A stretch of DNA of 36,136 nt from Thiotrichaceae bacterium (GCA_016745055.1 JADGDF010000025.1:1-36136); one strand, 5' to 3'; positions 26,505 to 35,728 are shown, numbered from the stretch's first letter. Program-made: numbers and translations. The notes: generated from the letters alone by a model not told the origin.

Positions 26505-27872
26505 ATGCTTTCAACAACATCAATTAAAAAACCAAATGTCCAATACTTCTGGACTATAGTATTGTTAGTTATTGGATTTTCTATTTTCCTAAAATTGCCG
26601 ACTTTTACTTTTGGTATTGAACATATGAAAGGCAAGCATTTTGAAGGCGATGAGATACGTTTTTGGTATTTGGCTAAAAATTGGGCTACAATCGGACATT
26701 ATACATTACAAGGTTCACCTCTGTTTGAAAACTTTCCTTTCTATGAACCTTATTATGCTTATCGCAAAATGCCCGTGCACCCACCCTTATTTATAGTATT
26801 ACTTCGTCCTTTTGTCCAATATGAGTTTACTCACTATGAAAAAATCCCCCAAGGTCTTGGTCCTGATGCGGTTAGAGCAATTTACGCAAAAATTGCCCCC
26901 AATTATGCTGTTATAGCTTCTTGGGTTGGCCATTTGCTGGCCATTTTAGCCGTTGCTTTAATTGGTAGATATTTGCTCATTTACCATAAATTATCTTTGT
27001 CAGCGCTATCACCTTTATTTTGGTTACCATTATTAGGGGTTGCTACTGATCCAATTATGACTTGGGTATCAACTAAGATTTGGATTGACAATTTACATGC
27101 TGGTTTAGCAGCTTTGGCAGTGGCATTTACTATGATAGCGAGTAGTTCACGACATTCCCAAATAACATATATTTTAGCAGGTATTATGCTTGGTTTGGCG
27201 TTGCTGGCTAAAATCACTGCCATGATGATCATACCAATTATTATTTTCATTATCTTTGTGCATGAAATTGAGTCCAGAAAACGTATGCAAGCTCTCTTAT
27301 TTGGCATTATACCTGTATTAATTTTAGCTTCACCTTGGTATATACCGCGTTACTTGCCCAAAATTGTGGAAATCTCTGCAATACCTAACCCATACGCAGG
27401 AACATGCGAATTTTGTAAAACCACTAACACCAGACCATTTTACTATTTTTTACTAAAATTACCTTTAATAGCACCACTTGTAATTGTAGGATTAAGTTTT
27501 TACATTATATTATTTTTTAATTATGTCAAGAAATTGGCAATACTTGATAATTTGCGCTTCTTTATACCAGCGGTATGGTGCTTGTTTATCTTAATGATAA
27601 TCACCCTTTATCTATCATTTTTTAATGGTTCGTTCATCATGCGCCGCATAACTTTGTTAATACCGAGTTTATATGTCATGTTTTATATGTTGATTATTTA
27701 CTCAGAAAAATTTAGACCACTAAGAAAATATCAACAACTTTTGCTTTTTTTGGGAGGTATCAGTATAGTTTACGGTAGTATCAGTGGAGGTTTTTACTTG
27801 TTCCATGGCATTAGTTTTGCCGAATTTTTCAGTTTTGCCGAATTAACTGGTATGATTAAACTATGGAATTAA
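26505..27872 (+). CDS. GT-C glycosyltransferase (GT39/ArnT-like), membrane
   Basis: A 455-residue integral membrane protein with about ten hydrophobic segments. The first loop has HFEGDEIRFWYLAKNW, whose Asp-Glu pair fits the catalytic acid of GT-C enzymes, followed by KMPVHPPLFIVLLRPF, a PMT/ArnT-like segment. The C-terminal half has FIMRRITLLIPSLYVMF. Such enzymes move a sugar from a polyprenyl-phosphate donor to an acceptor on the periplasmic face. It follows the ABC exporter by 33 nt on the same strand, so it may belong to the same transcript. The acceptor is unknown. Confidence 0.75.
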   Translation: MLSTTSIKKPNVQYFWTIVLLVIGFSIFLKLPTFTFGIEHMKGKHFEGDEIRFWYLAKNWATIGHYTLQGSPLFENFPFYEPYYAYRKMPVHPPLFIVLLRPFVQYEFTHYEKIPQGLGPDAVRAIYAKIAPNYAVIASWVGHLLAILAVALIGRYLLIYHKLSLSALSPLFWLPLLGVATDPIMTWVSTKIWIDNLHAGLAALAVAFTMIASSSRHSQITYILAGIMLGLALLAKITAMMIIPIIIFIIFVHEIESRKRMQALLFGIIPVLILASPWYIPRYLPKIVEISAIPNPYAGTCEFCKTTNTRPFYYFLLKLPLIAPLVIVGLSFYIILFFNYVKKLAILDNLRFFIPAVWCLFILMIITLYLSFFNGSFIMRRITLLIPSLYVMFYMLIIYSEKFRPLRKYQQLLLFLGGISIVYGSISGGFYLFHGISFAEFFSFAELTGMIKLWN

Positions 27873-27881
27873 AGTAAAAAA

Positions 27882-28958
27882 CTACAATTTTCTAAGTAAC
27901 TGCCATTGTTTTAAATACCATGATGGCTGTAGTAATTTCAAGAGCACTTTTGGAGAAGTCAACAAATAACTCAAAGAATCTACAAAATAGCCTTTTAAGT
28001 TTAATAATTTAGCAAACCACGGATAACGCATACGATATTGAAAACGCTGATAATCACGCATTGCTGATGCTGTAAATGGTATCTCATCAGGCAAGGACTG
28101 AGCTAGAAGCTTATAAGCCATCGTCACATAACTATGAAATAATTTAGCTTTACCGTGTTGTTTAAAATGGGCAGCTAACCTTTGCCAATCCAATTGTTTC
28201 TCTAATGATTTACGCAACATAGCAAATTCATAAAGCTGCATTAAATTGATTGTTGCCATACTATAATTTGCATCCATCATATATGTGTGGATGATATTAT
28301 GTTGGATTCGATGCTGTGGTGAGGGTACTCTCACCTTGATATCACTAAATGACAAAGGTTGCGCATTATGCCAAACTTCTGTGGTTGGCAATATTTGAGT
28401 ACCAATTCTCACCATACGCGGATGTAATTCCAGAGAAGCGATAGAACCCTCACAAACTAATGGAACATATTGGTGGTGATAAGTAGCATAAGTATAGCCA
28501 GCGAGTGATTTATAACCAAGCTTTTCTAAAGCTGTTACTGATATCATCAGCTTATCTTCTGGTATCAATAAATCAATATCAGTCATCATGCGAATACCAA
28601 CATCCGCATAAACACCGGTTATTAAACTGGCAACACCTTTCATCAATAGCGGTTCAATACCCACTTGATTAAGTTGCATTACTATATTACACAGTTGAGC
28701 AAGAATTTTTTGATTTCTGTCTCGATTAGCTTCCAACATCATTTCCAAAAAAGTTATCAATCCATTATCTGGCAGTGCATCTAGCAAGCCTTTTTTAGAT
28801 AATGTCCAATACAACGCTGGTGTTACTAGGTGTTGACTAGATAGCTTAATAACTTTTTCCCACCTAATTTCTGTTTGAAACTGTTTCTGGAGAGCTTCAC
28901 GATTGTCTTCAAAAGCAAGACAACGACAAACTAATTGAAAAGTATCTAACTCATTCAT
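27882..28958 (-). CDS. Uncharacterised nucleotidyltransferase (PF14907-like)
   Basis: A 358-residue protein resembling the uncharacterised nucleotidyltransferase family found in lasso-peptide and polysaccharide loci. The core is LLMKGVASLITGVYADVGIRMMTDIDLLIPEDKL (positions roughly 100-133), with a KG start and the metal-binding D-x-D in MTDIDLL; LELHPRM follows. N-terminal helices (EIRWEKVIKLSSQHLVTPALYWTL) are typical of the family. It is convergent with the glycosyltransferase, only 9 nt apart. Its role in a peptide pathway is inferred from company in related clusters, not from its sequence. Confidence 0.75.
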   Translation of the reverse strand: MNELDTFQLVCRCLAFEDNREALQKQFQTEIRWEKVIKLSSQHLVTPALYWTLSKKGLLDALPDNGLITFLEMMLEANRDRNQKILAQLCNIVMQLNQVGIEPLLMKGVASLITGVYADVGIRMMTDIDLLIPEDKLMISVTALEKLGYKSLAGYTYATYHHQYVPLVCEGSIASLELHPRMVRIGTQILPTTEVWHNAQPLSFSDIKVRVPSPQHRIQHNIIHTYMMDANYSMATINLMQLYEFAMLRKSLEKQLDWQRLAAHFKQHGKAKLFHSYVTMAYKLLAQSLPDEIPFTASAMRDYQRFQYRMRYPWFAKLLNLKGYFVDSLSYLLTSPKVLLKLLQPSWYLKQWQLLRKL

Positions 28959-29042
28959 GTCAATAATAAAATCAAAATTTTTTCACAAAAAGCTTAGGAT
29001 TTTCGTACCAATTTATATGATAATCTAATTCATGCTACGCAC

Positions 29043-29650
29043 TCAATGAGCTTGTTGCAAATTTCGTAATTGAGAAAGAGGCAGCTGAACGGCGTTGAGA
29101 TACAATTTATTTTTCAAGGCAAAATAATTGAATTTATTCTTGATTTTAAGCTTGAACTTGATGTGAGCGAGAAGCAAAAAAGTGGTTAGTTTGTGTGGTA
29201 TGTGTTTTAGTTGGTGATTTCCCAGATATCGGTAAGCACATAGTGGATCTTCGGTTGGTTTTTAGCGGCTTGTGCTGACAATAGTGGTTCTTGTTAAACA
29301 GAGCTTTAGGTTTGCGCTTACCTGTTTTCGGGGCGATTTCACAATCTAGTTTCATGACCAAGTGAACCTCTACAGGTAGGGAAATGTCTGTGATACACCG
29401 CTAAAATGAAATTAATACCCTTTGATGGCTTTTCCAGAGTGCTGTCGTCAACGATTAAAATGCCCTCATCTCTTTCGATTTCTTGACGCACAACCACAAA
29501 TCCTGTCTGTGTGGGCTATGCCAACAACATAAGTGTGATTGCATCATGGCTTACCTCTCCATCCAGCAATCTTGATAAGTCTGTTGCGGTTGTGGCTACA
29601 AAAGAACTAATGTGGGAATCAATATAACGTTCTAAATTTTCGTGGTTCAT
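29043..29650 (-). pseudogene. IS701-like transposase pseudogene
   Basis: Starts MNHENLERYIDSHISSF at 29650 and passes through DLSRLLDGEVSHDAITLMLLA, a stop, and then the catalytic region EGILIVDDSTLEKPSKGINF and LAVYHRHF. Later frames give KRKPKALFNKNHY, HYVLTDIWEITN and a C-terminal KNKLYLNAVQLPLSQLRNLQQA. Several stops and frameshifts make it inactive. It covers the part missing from the related remnant at 422-890, and the shared pieces have diverged, so these are two independent old copies. Its start overlaps the stop of the small ORF upstream (ATGA). Confidence 0.75.
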
Positions 29651-29835
29651 TTGGAAAATTTAACATAAATTATTTCATGGGGCGTAACGTGAATTATGAT
29701 GTCAGTATATGCTTGCTCTTTTATCACACCGTTCTCTCTCATTTTTTCCTGACCATTTTCATCCTTTATGACATCGTAATAAAGACCACGTTTACCAGAT
29801 AATTTGAACAGTTTATGGTTTTTACTCGTGGCCAT
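29647..29835 (-). CDS. Small protein of unknown function, perhaps 5'-truncated
   Basis: A 62-residue ORF rich in charged residues (KLFKLSGKRGLYYDVIKDENGQEKMRENG, then a strand-like tail TDIIIHVTPHEIIYVKFSK). I do not recognise it. The frame stays open upstream of the ATG (FEIEDIFGYKPWEILK) up to the edge of the GC-rich block at about 29886, so the original gene may have been longer and cut by that block. No ribosome binding site is evident before the ATG. Confidence 0.4.
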   Translation of the reverse strand: MATSKNHKLFKLSGKRGLYYDVIKDENGQEKMRENGVIKEQAYTDIIIHVTPHEIIYVKFSK

Positions 29836-29885
29836 CTTCAGAATTTCCCATGGCTTGTATCCAAAAATGTCTTCAATCTCAAACG

Positions 29886-30243
29886 CTGCGAGACATGGAA
29901 AGGCAAAAGGCCGTTGTTGAGTAGTGAAGCCGACTAGCTGGGGTCCAAAAATACGGGAAAACAGGACAGGAGGGCGATAGTCCTTCTGTGCGTTTTTCGG
30001 GATTTTTGAACAGGCCCAGCATCAAGTCATGGAGGATTCGGGTGACGGAGGTGCGGCGTGAAACGGAGTACGGAGTCGCCCGTATGGAGACCTGGACGGG
30101 TCGAGGCAATCAACTAGTGTCTCGCTGACGTGAGTCGCTCTAAGGGATAGCGTGAGCGTCACGAAATCTCTGCGTGACTCCGGAGCTGGGTGGAAAGCAG
30201 TACCATTGTCCAGTAACTGAAAATGTGAGTGATAGATTGGTAC
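29886..30243 (+). ncRNA. GC-rich structured block, probable group II intron 5' fragment
   Basis: About 360 nt clearly richer in G and C than everything around it. ORFs in it are short, overlapping and without protein character. On the plus strand several hairpins can be drawn: TACGG...CCGTA near 30070, and CGTGAGTCGCT with AGCGTGAGCGTCACG near 30128-30162. Segments such as GTGCGGCGTGAAACGG (30048) and GGAGCTGGGTGGAAAGC read like the structured RNA upstream of an intron-encoded reverse transcriptase. No domain V and no reverse transcriptase are present, so it would be a 5' fragment. The assignment is by appearance only. Confidence 0.4.
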
Positions 30244-30422
30244 GATTACCATTTTTTAATGATATGACTGAAAAAGAACTCATGACTGTAATAAAGACTG
30301 TGAAGAATAGTTCAAAGGTCTTAAGGTAATGTTTTAGGGGTAAATAAAATCATAAATCAGAAGAATATTTCATATATTTTATCTTTTGCTATACTCACTC
30401 GCCATTTATTGTCTCCTTTTGG

Positions 30423-30973
30423 GAGGGTTAAAACCCTTACCTTTAGGTGAAAAGCTTTAGCATAAGGAAAAGAGTATATAATAGCAAGATGGGCTATAGA
30501 CACGGCTCTCATACAAAGTTTTCGATACATATTCATGTGGTATGGATAACAAAGTATCGTAAGAAAGTACTCAAAGGGGAAGTAGCCACTTTCATAAGAG
30601 ACAGTATTGGTGAGGAATGTAGCAAAATGAAAGTAGATATACTCAAAGGATATGTATCCAAAGACCATGTTCATTTGTTACTATCTATTCGACCGCAGAC
30701 AGCTCAGTCGGCTAGTTCAAAAATTGAAGGGAAAATCTTCATTTAAGGTTTTATCCAAATTTGAACATTTGAAAAAGACATTTTTGGGGCGTCATTTATG
30801 GGTGAGAGGCTACTTTGTTCATAGTAGTGGCAATGTCACTGACGAAACAATCAAAATGTATTTGGACAATCAAAAGCATGATGATGACGATTTTCAAATA
30901 GAATGCTCAATACTTTAAGTCTGCTTTAGATGAATATACCCGCTTTAGCTGTTACATATAAAGGGCTTTAGCC
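30423..30973 (+). mobile_element. IS200/IS605-like insertion element, decayed
   Basis: Bounded roughly by a hairpin AGGGTTAAAACCCT at 30424-30437 and another, GGCTTTAGCC, at 30964-30973; IS200/IS605 elements carry subterminal hairpins instead of inverted repeats. A TATAAT at about 30475-30480 lies just before tnpA. No tnpB is present. Exact ends cannot be fixed without another copy. Confidence 0.55.
30489..30918 (+). pseudogene. tnpA: IS200/IS605 TnpA (Y1 HUH transposase), frameshifted
   Basis: The ATG at 30489 begins MGYRHGSHTKFSIHIHVVWITKYRKKVL, the usual TnpA opening. The HUH motif lies in YVSKDHVHLLLSI. Near 30702-30712 the frame changes: frame 1 runs on as TAQSASSKIEGKIFI to a stop, while the family sequence continues in the next frame as LSRLVQKLKGKSSFKVLSKF, HLWVRGYFVHSSGNVTDETIKMYLDNQKH with the catalytic tyrosine. 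A single indel therefore separates the HUH and tyrosine halves, and the gene should not give active transposase unless frameshifting occurs. Confidence 0.85.
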
Positions 30974-31070
30974 GGTGGTTGTTCACTCACTCTGAATTGG
31001 GATTATCCTCATTTTCTACTGCTTAAGCGTGCTTTCAAAATATCCATTGTGTTTGTAAGTAACTATTCTT

Positions 31071-31087
31071 TGCACCAAATTAGTGCT
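31071..31087 (+). promoter_or_regulatory. NtrC-like enhancer site upstream of amt-kinase
   Basis: TGCACCAAATTAGTGCT matches the NtrC pattern GCACC-N5-GGTGC with one mismatch (AGTGC). It lies about 100 nt upstream of the sigma54-like promoter, the normal enhancer distance. Confidence 0.5.
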
Positions 31088-31173
31088 TTAAAATACATTT
31101 ATGTGGCACTTTAGGGGATAAAACCACCTCTAATTAAGTTTAAAATGACCTATTTTCCTAGGTTTTCTCTATA

Positions 31174-31188
31174 TGGCACAAATTTTGT
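31174..31188 (+). promoter_or_regulatory. Sigma54-like promoter of amt-kinase
   Basis: TGGCAC-AAATT-TTGT agrees with TGGCAC-N5-TTGC except for T in place of C in the -12 element, normally nearly invariant. It ends 51 nt before the ATG. A second TGGCAC at 31104 has no -12 partner. Confidence 0.45.
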
Positions 31189-31238
31189 GTTACACATTCA
31201 TTATAGAATTTAAACTGAAATTCTAAGGAGATAAGCTC

Positions 31239-33548
31239 ATGGAAATGGTTCACTTAGGGTGGGTCATGCTATGTGCCGTGTTGGTGATCCTCATGCAAGC
31301 AGGTTTTATGTGCCTTGAGAGTGGATTAACACGCAGTAAAAATAGTATTAACGTAGCAATAAAAAATCTAGCTGATTTTAGTGTATCCATCGTATTATTT
31401 TGGTTATTGGGTTACGCATTGATGTTTGGCGATTCTTGGCTGGGTTGGTTAGGCATCAGCGGATTTATGTTTGAAGCCAACCAAGCAACGCCACAATACA
31501 ACGTTTTTTTCCTATTTCAAACAGTGTTTTGTGGTACGGCTGTCACTATTATTTCTGGGGCTGTAGCTGAACGTATGCGTTTTCAGGCCTACTTACTGGT
31601 TACCGTGTTGGTTTCTGGTTTTATTTACCCAATTTTTGGTCATTGGTCTTGGAATGGTGCGAATGTTGGTCAATTTACAGGATGGTTAGGTGAATTAGGT
31701 TTTGTTGATTTTGCCGGTTCCACTGTGGTTCACAGTATAGGAGGATGGGTTTCGTTGGCAGTTGTCATTATTATTGGCCCAAGAATTGGCCGCTTTCCAA
31801 AAAACAAAAATCAGGCTGCTCGGGAAATTCCTGGCCATAGCTTACCTATTGCAATATTAGGTGTATGGCTGTTATGGATTGGTTGGTTTGGCTTTAATGG
31901 TGGTAGTTTTCTATCTTTAGAACAAGGTATTGGAGGGGTGTTACTTAATACTTTACTAGGGGGTGCAGGGGGTATGTTTGCTGGCATGTTGATGAGCTGG
32001 TATCAACAACGGCAAATTGAGGTAAAAACTTTAATAAACACTTGCTTAGCGGGTTTAGTTGCTATTACTGCGGGTTGTCATCTATACTCTTCCGCTTCAG
32101 CATTAGTTGTTGGGGGCATTGGTGGTGTGATCATGCAATTAACCCAAACCCGTATTTTACTATGGCGCATTGATGATGCAGTCAGTGCATTTTCAGTCCA
32201 TGCAGCAGCTGGTGTCTGGGGAACACTCGCAGTGGCTTTATTTGCGCCTTCAGGTAGTTTTGGGCCAGGCATTGGTATGTTAGAACAATTTTCTATCCAA
32301 CTATTGGGTGTCACTGTTTGTGCAGTATGGTCTTTTGGCACTGCTTATTTTGCTCTACAACATATCAATAAATATTATCCATTGCGTATTACTCGTAAGC
32401 AGGAACAACAAGGTCTTAATGTCAGCGAACATGGGGTACACACAGAATTTGCAGAGTTGATCGATACCATGAAAGTACAAGCTGCAACGGGAGATGCAAG
32501 TTTACGGGTATATGCTGAACCCTTTTCTGAAGCCAGCCCTATTGCTCATCACTACAATCAAGTACTGGATAAATTAGGTAGAGAAACTGAAAATGCCCAA
32601 CAAATGGCTAATGTAGCACAACAAGCCCGCCAACAATTGGAATCTACCCATGTAGAATTGCAATCTCAGTACAACGAATTATTAGTTACAAAACAATTGG
32701 CCAGTTCACATGCGCAAGAAATCGACAAGCTGCAAGAACTCAGTGCAGCCTTGAATGAAGCAAAAGAAGAAGCGGAACAGGCGAATTTACATAAAAGCCG
32801 CTTTATTGCCAATATGAGTCATGAACTTCGTACCCCTTTGAATGCTATTATTGGTTATAGCGAAATCCTGAAAGAAGAAGCTGAAGATTTAGGCGAAAAT
32901 AGCATGGTTGGGGATTTGAAAAAAATCAGGGCTGCAGGTAACCATTTATTAGGTTTAATCAACGATATTTTAGATTTATCCAAGCTAGAAGCCGGTAAAA
33001 TGACTTTGTACTTGGAATGGTTTCACGTTGAACATTTATTGCGTGAGGTTAGCTCTACCATTCAACCGCTAATGGATAAAAATGCTAATCATTATGACTT
33101 ACAAATTGAGACTAAGCCTGGAAAAATTTACTCAGATTTAACCAAATTACGTCAAATTTTGTTCAACTTGCTCAGTAATTCCGCTAAGTTTACTGAAGAA
33201 GGGACAATTCGTTTGCGGGTTGAAAGATGTAACTTTGAAACTCAAGATGAATGGTTAATTATCGAAATTGTTGATACTGGGATTGGTATGACAGAAGAGC
33301 AACAGTCTAAGCTATTCAGTGCCTTTACTCAAGCTGATGCCTCTACAACTCGCAAATATGGTGGAACTGGATTAGGGTTAACCATTACTAAGAAATTTGT
33401 ACATTTGCTTGGCGGGGATATTCAAGTCCAAAGTATTGAAGGCCAAGGGAGTTGTTTTACCGTTCGATTACCCGTAGAAACACCTGCACCACCACTGGCT
33501 GGATCTATTGAAATTAAACATCACTCTGAGATGGTAGCAGCGGTTTAA
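31239..33548 (+). CDS. Ammonium transporter-histidine kinase fusion
   Basis: A 769-residue membrane sensor. Residues 1 to about 380 are a complete Amt/Mep/Rh domain: [22 protein letters not shown] at the first helices, FGHWSWN, the pore histidines His165 ([10 protein letters not shown]) and His321 ([11 protein letters not shown]), and [10 protein letters not shown]. Residues about 385-515 form a helical, glutamine-rich linker with coiled-coil character. The kinase follows: H-box [23 protein letters not shown] with phosphorylatable His528, N-box [10 protein letters not shown]1 DTGIGM and G2 GGTGLGL. No receiver domain is attached and no response regulator gene lies nearby. Amt-kinase fusions are known (for example Amt5 of Kuenenia) as ammonium sensors. 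The start has AAGGAG upstream; sigma54/NtrC-like sites precede it. Confidence 0.93.
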   Translation: MEMVHLGWVMLCAVLVILMQAGFMCLESGLTRSKNSINVAIKNLADFSVSIVLFWLLGYALMFGDSWLGWLGISGFMFEANQATPQYNVFFLFQTVFCGTAVTIISGAVAERMRFQAYLLVTVLVSGFIYPIFGHWSWNGANVGQFTGWLGELGFVDFAGSTVVHSIGGWVSLAVVIIIGPRIGRFPKNKNQAAREIPGHSLPIAILGVWLLWIGWFGFNGGSFLSLEQGIGGVLLNTLLGGAGGMFAGMLMSWYQQRQIEVKTLINTCLAGLVAITAGCHLYSSASALVVGGIGGVIMQLTQTRILLWRIDDAVSAFSVHAAAGVWGTLAVALFAPSGSFGPGIGMLEQFSIQLLGVTVCAVWSFGTAYFALQHINKYYPLRITRKQEQQGLNVSEHGVHTEFAELIDTMKVQAATGDASLRVYAEPFSEASPIAHHYNQVLDKLGRETENAQQMANVAQQARQQLESTHVELQSQYNELLVTKQLASSHAQEIDKLQELSAALNEAKEEAEQANLHKSRFIANMSHELRTPLNAIIGYSEILKEEAEDLGENSMVGDLKKIRAAGNHLLGLINDILDLSKLEAGKMTLYLEWFHVEHLLREVSSTIQPLMDKNANHYDLQIETKPGKIYSDLTKLRQILFNLLSNSAKFTEEGTIRLRVERCNFETQDEWLIIEIVDTGIGMTEEQQSKLFSAFTQADASTTRKYGGTGLGLTITKKFVHLLGGDIQVQSIEGQGSCFTVRLPVETPAPPLAGSIEIKHHSEMVAAV

Positions 33549-33677
33549 ACAACGTGTACTAATGAGCGCTTGAAAATAGCCAAAATCTTGCAGGCTTTCA
33601 TAGAATTCTCCAGTATCCTAGAACGATGGGCGAAACCATATTGCAGCCTTGATATATTTCTTCAGTGATTAGATCAA

Positions 33678-33785
33678 CTAGGAATAGGAATTAAATAACT
33701 TCCATAAGTTTTCAATCAGACCTGGCAGGTTTTTAAAACCTGCCAGGTCTTGTTTCTGATTTTATTTAATTCCCGTTCCTATTGG
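33678..33785. repeat. Nested palindromic element after the amt-kinase
   Basis: A 33-nt palindrome at 33718-33750 has perfect 16-nt arms (AGACCTGGCAGGTTTT) around one base. It is enclosed by a second, imperfect inverted pair, GGAATAGGAATTAAATA near 33680-33697 and TATTTAATTCCCGTTCCTAT near 33762-33782. It could be a MITE-like or REP-like element and also end transcripts of both convergent genes. Confidence 0.7.
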
Positions 33786-33788
33786 TCA

Positions 33789-34484
33789 TTATCGCAAACC
33801 AAATTTCATTTTTATAATTTGATATGTGTGTTGGTGAGATAAAATTTCAGTGACAGATTTAAACGGTGGTGTAAAATAAAAAGTACTAATCATTATTAAT
33901 AAAAATAAAGCTGTCGAAACTTTATAACGCAAACTGATAATTTTTAGTGCACTTCCAAACGATTTTTTAAGGCGTCGGTTGACTAAATTAACGCTGTAAA
34001 TTTCATCAAGTAGTAAATGCGTCAAATAACCCATGGTGACAAAAAAGCCACTTCCCCAAGCGACAAAAGGACGAATATCAAAAAATTGATGGCAAATGGC
34101 AGTAGTTATTAGTCCAAAGCAAAGCGCAGCAATCACAGAATGAAAATTGCCACGATGTACAGTTAGTGCGTGAAAAATGTAAAAAACACCATAACGCACC
34201 GTAATAAATATTCCTAACCAAAATAGAACTAAGGCAGGAAAAGTTACAAAATAGTTTTGTGAGAAGGCGCTTAAACTCGCAATCGAAATTCCCAACAGAC
34301 TAAATATCCATCGAGTCGCTTTAGAATTGTGGGAATCAACATCAGGTAAAAAGCCTGCGGTTGTCCCTAATAACCAGAAAAGTACGGCAGCTTTGAGTGT
34401 TGCAAGTTCGACAACCAATAAACCACTGGCTAAAAAACCGCTAACTGCAGCGGAAACAGTAAGATGGGTATTAAAATTCGCCAT
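33789..34484 (-). CDS. YdjM-like inner membrane metal-dependent hydrolase (PF04307-like)
   Basis: A 231-residue membrane protein with the motifs of the YdjM/LexA-binding putative hydrolase family: a short N-terminal helix MANFNTHLTVSAAVSGF, GFLPDVDSHNSK with an acidic metal site, VHRGNFHS, and GYLTHLLLDEIYSVN. Five or six membrane segments can be seen. The family is thought to be membrane-bound hydrolases of unknown substrate. The ATG at 34484 fits family starts but lies only 4 nt after the CCA end of tRNA-Gln and has no Shine-Dalgarno sequence. Confidence 0.85.
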   Translation of the reverse strand: MANFNTHLTVSAAVSGFLASGLLVVELATLKAAVLFWLLGTTAGFLPDVDSHNSKATRWIFSLLGISIASLSAFSQNYFVTFPALVLFWLGIFITVRYGVFYIFHALTVHRGNFHSVIAALCFGLITTAICHQFFDIRPFVAWGSGFFVTMGYLTHLLLDEIYSVNLVNRRLKKSFGSALKIISLRYKVSTALFLLIMISTFYFTPPFKSVTEILSHQHTYQIIKMKFGLR

Positions 34485-34488
34485 GATG

Positions 34489-34562
34489 TGGCTGGGGGAC
34501 CAGGATTCGAACCTGGGTTGATGGAGTCAGAGTCCACTGTCCTACCACTAGACGATCCCCCA
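34489..34562 (-). tRNA. tRNA-Gln (anticodon CTG)
   Basis: Full cloverleaf on the minus strand: acceptor TGGGGGA/TCCCCCA, discriminator G and encoded CCA; anticodon arm GTGGA-CTCTGAC-TCCAT with CTG; T-arm with GGTTCGAATCC. It resembles E. coli tRNA-Gln. It lies between rpsI and the YdjM-like gene on the same strand. Confidence 0.95.
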
Positions 34563-34637
34563 ATCTTTGAAAGTTGGAAAAATTTTTTGATAGAACAGGG
34601 GTGTGATTAAATAATGACGAACCACACCTCGTAGAGT

Positions 34638-35030
34638 TTAACGCTTGGAGTATTGAGGACGCTTACGGGCTTTATGTAGACCGACTTTCTTACGTTCAAC
34701 TTTACGGGCATCACGAGTGACAAATCCCGCTTTTCTCAAAGCACCACGAAACGTTTCATCGTATTCCATCAAAGCGCGGGTTAGTCCGTGACGAATAGCG
34801 CCTGCTTGGCCTGTACTTCCACCACCGCATACTGTGACTTTAATATCAAAGCTATCTAATCTATCTACTACATGTAAAGGTTGTCTGACAACCATACGGG
34901 CAGTTTCACGACCAAAATACTCATCCAAAGGACGATCATTAACGGTAATACTACCTTCACCCATTTTTACAAAGACGCGGGCAGTCGAACTTTTACGGCG
35001 TCCGGTACCATAATAATAAGTTTGTGTCAT
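34638..35030 (-). CDS. rpsI: 30S ribosomal protein S9
   Basis: A 130-residue S9 protein: [15 protein letters not shown] at the start, [22 protein letters not shown] in the core, and the basic tail [17 protein letters not shown] that reaches the ribosomal P site. The ATG at 35030 follows the rplM stop by 4 nt, giving the standard L13-S9 operon. Confidence 0.98.
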   Translation of the reverse strand: MTQTYYYGTGRRKSSTARVFVKMGEGSITVNDRPLDEYFGRETARMVVRQPLHVVDRLDSFDIKVTVCGGGSTGQAGAIRHGLTRALMEYDETFRGALRKAGFVTRDARKVERKKVGLHKARKRPQYSKR

Positions 35031-35034
35031 TGTA

Positions 35035-35469
35035 TTAACCATTTAGTTTTAATTCAATAGGTTGCTGTGCTTGATGCTGATGTTCGGTACCTGCATAAAC
35101 TTTAAGTTTACGAAACATCGCACGTCCCAGTGGTCCTTTAGGTAACATACCTTTAACTGCATGTTCAATGATTCTAGTAGGTGCTTTTTGACGTTGTTTT
35201 TGCAAGCTAATTGACTTAATACCGCCTGGATAACCACTATGATGATAATATATTTTATCTGTTTCTTTGCGACCCGTTACGTAAACTTTTTCAGCATTAA
35301 TAACGACAATATAATCTCCTGTATCGACATGGGGAGTATATTCTGGTTTATGTTTTCCACGTAAACGTCTTGCAATTTCTGTTGCCAAACGACCTAATAC
35401 GAGGTTATTGGCATCAATGACAAACCAATCACGTTTTACAGTTTCTGGTTTGGCGCTAAAGGTTTTCAT
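35035..35469 (-). CDS. rplM: 50S ribosomal protein L13
   Basis: A 144-residue L13 protein starting [20 protein letters not shown], with [35 protein letters not shown] and [14 protein letters not shown]. The ATG at 35469 has TTGGAG about 8 nt upstream; the longer frame to 35505 is the leader. It is the first gene of the rplM-rpsI operon. Confidence 0.98.
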   Translation of the reverse strand: MKTFSAKPETVKRDWFVIDANNLVLGRLATEIARRLRGKHKPEYTPHVDTGDYIVVINAEKVYVTGRKETDKIYYHHSGYPGGIKSISLQKQRQKAPTRIIEHAVKGMLPKGPLGRAMFRKLKVYAGTEHQHQAQQPIELKLNG

Positions 35470-35670
35470 GCAGTTGGCTCCAAAATGATAGCGCTTAAAA
35501 TTCAATTTTTATAAATTCTAAGAAAATTCAAACAGTAAATATTATGAATTTCAATAGCTATTGTCAATAGCTAACTTGTTTATTTTTCCCTGAATTCTTG
35601 TTTTTCTCAAGCGCAGCTTAAGAAAATGCACTTAAAACTTGAAGTAAAGGATTCAAAGGTATGCTGATTT

Positions 35671-35694
35671 AACCTCTGCTTGGCAGAGGTTTTT
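35671..35694 (+). terminator. Hairpin with T run on the plus strand
   Basis: AACCTCTGC and GCAGAGGTT pair perfectly around TTG, followed by a few more T on the plus strand. The flanking genes are both on the minus strand, so its direction does not fit an obvious transcript. The rest of the 35470-35728 gap is AT-rich and shows nothing else clear. Confidence 0.5.
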
Positions 35695-35728
35695 GAAAAA
35701 CACTATTTGGATTATTGCTACAAACTTA

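Noticed and set aside
29879-30252. Two overlapping minus-strand ORFs of 76 residues each in the GC-rich block
   Set aside because: They overlap each other in different frames and sit in DNA that looks like structured RNA; neither has protein-like composition or a ribosome binding site.
31104-31115. Upstream TGGCAC as the sigma54 promoter
   Set aside because: The expected TTGC element is absent at the correct spacing; the copy at 31174 fits better.
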